The notes under the pieces were generated by a model that was not told the origin of the DNA, ran no database searches, and saw only the letters and a program-made list of their open reading frames with translations. Below, piece after piece: positions 5,106 through 5,813 of a stretch of 5,813 bases of DNA. How positions within the stretch are numbered: position 1 is the stretch's first letter; every line of letters starts with the position of its first letter. Made by a program: the position numbers and the translations under genes. The stretch is from Propionibacteriaceae bacterium (GTDB taxonomy: Bacteria; Actinomycetota; Actinomycetes; Propionibacteriales; Propionibacteriaceae). Location: contig JAGQUI010000198.1 of assembly GCA_020438595.1 (NCBI GenBank), positions 1-5,813 of the forward strand. The letters run 5' to 3'.

Positions 5106-5810
5106 GTGCCCGTCCAGGAACCCGACGTCCGCTCGATGCGACGCGAGATCCCCCAGCGAACCACGGGCTGGGCCCGCCGTCTCGCCCGGGGTGCGCAGAA
5201 CATCGGCCTCACCCCCAACGGCGTCTCGATCGCGTCGGTCGTGCTGGCCGCGATCGGGTGCGCAGCCTTCGTCGGCGTGGGCGTGGCGACCGCCTCCGAC
5301 AGTTCCGGCTGGCGCGTGGGCCTCCTGCTCGTCGCCGCAGCCACTCCCCCGCTACGGCTGTTCTGCAACATGCTCGACGGCATGCTGGCCGTGGAGGGCG
5401 GCCTGCAGTCGCCGGTCGGTGACCTGTACAACGAGCTGCCCGACCGGATCTCCGACGTGCTCTTCCTCGCCGGCGCGGGCTACGCGGCCGTCGCGGTGCC
5501 CGGCGGTGTGGCGGTCGGCTGGGTGGCGGCCACGCTGGCGCTGCTCACGGCCTACGTCCGCTCGCTGGGCGCGGCGCAGGGGCTGTCGAACCACTTCGAG
5601 GGCCCGATGCCGAAGCCGCGCCGGATGTGGATCCTGGTCGCCGGCACGCTGCTCTCGTTGCTCGAGCCGGTCACGACCGTCCCGCTCGGAGTGCCCGCGG
5701 GCACCGTCCTCGTGGGGGCGCTGGGGGTGATCGGACTGGGGTCGCTCGCGACCGTCGTGGTGCGGCTGCGCCTGGTGGCCGGCGACCTCAACCGTCGCGC
5801 GTCCTCGTGA
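5106..5810 (+). CDS. CDP-alcohol phosphatidyltransferase family membrane protein with variant signature
   Basis: This 234-residue enzyme-like protein belongs to the family that transfers a phosphoalcohol group from a CDP-linked donor, as in phospholipid head-group synthesis. A cytosolic N-terminus carries LTPNGVSIAS (35-44), the usual TPN entry to helix 1. Hydrophobic helices follow at about 40-63, 69-86, 118-150, 174-190 and 192-220. The signature begins at residue 88: N-x2-D-G-x2-A-V-x8-G-x3-N-x3-D, with Asn88, Asp91, Gly92, Ala95, Val96, Gly105, Asn109 and Asp113. Canonical members have Asp at 88 and 109 and Arg at 96. Asp91 and Asp113 (the usual catalytic base position) remain. Also typical are AYVRSLGAAQG (149-159) and GPMPKPRRMW (166-175). 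The GTG start is fixed by AGGAGG at five-base spacing; upstream in-frame codons overlap the divergent gene. The variant probably marks a distinct subfamily of unknown acceptor, though loss of activity is possible. Confidence 0.88.
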   Translation: MPVQEPDVRSMRREIPQRTTGWARRLARGAQNIGLTPNGVSIASVVLAAIGCAAFVGVGVATASDSSGWRVGLLLVAAATPPLRLFCNMLDGMLAVEGGLQSPVGDLYNELPDRISDVLFLAGAGYAAVAVPGGVAVGWVAATLALLTAYVRSLGAAQGLSNHFEGPMPKPRRMWILVAGTLLSLLEPVTTVPLGVPAGTVLVGALGVIGLGSLATVVVRLRLVAGDLNRRASS

Positions 5811-5813
5811 TCG
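5807..5813 (+). CDS. Possible start of a next gene overlapping the preceding stop
   Basis: The stop of the CDP-alcohol phosphatidyltransferase gene lies in GTGATCG, so a GTG (5807-5809) overlaps the TGA in the common four-base GTGA arrangement for coupled genes. Only seven bases are visible and no Shine-Dalgarno precedes it, so this is a pointer for reading the flanking sequence, not a firm gene. Confidence 0.2.

Noticed and set aside
3850..5730. Long plus-strand open frame of 626 residues, and other long plus-strand frames at 1675-2877 and 2673-4595
   Set aside because: They are antisense to or out of frame with genes that have clear protein motifs, and their translations are Arg/Ala/Gly/Pro-rich without domains. 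High GC content makes stop codons rare in these frames.

Overview
The window looks like ordinary chromosome of a high-GC actinobacterium. The DNA is strongly GC-rich, third codon positions are nearly all G or C, and the proteins are of types common in Nocardioides-like or related Propionibacteriales/Micrococcales genomes. The genus is an inference from style, not a demonstrated match. I see no rRNA, tRNA, CRISPR array, insertion sequence, integrase or phage gene.

Layout: seven largely complete genes fill the window, plus one or two fragments at its edges. Six complete genes and one 5' fragment lie on the minus strand. Read in that direction from the divergent region near 5035-5105 they are: a small multi-pass membrane protein (4408-5034); an 87-residue helical protein one base behind it (4143-4406); an endonuclease/exonuclease/phosphatase-fold enzyme (2910-4025); a lipoprotein L,D-transpeptidase (1801-2745); a secreted PQQ-type sugar dehydrogenase (554-1687); a VOC/glyoxalase-like protein (139-495); and the first 15 codons of another gene (1-46) behind a near-perfect ribosome binding site. 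One gene runs the other way, a CDP-alcohol phosphatidyltransferase-like membrane enzyme (5106-5810). A following gene may overlap its stop codon and leave the window.

How the genes relate: only the membrane protein and the 87-residue protein are close enough (1 bp) to be a clear translationally coupled pair. The other minus-strand genes are separated by 58-164 bp and mostly have their own ribosome binding sites, so they look like single genes sharing an orientation, not one pathway. A loose theme is the cell envelope: peptidoglycan cross-linking, phospholipid head-group transfer, a secreted sugar oxidase and a membrane protein.

The most notable sequence feature is in the CDP-alcohol phosphatidyltransferase. 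Its signature keeps the canonical spacing exactly, but two of the four conserved aspartates are asparagine and the conserved arginine is valine. I do not see convincing evidence of a new multi-gene system. The items most worth a check are that active-site variant, the coupled uncharacterised pair next to it, and a possibly leaderless VOC gene.
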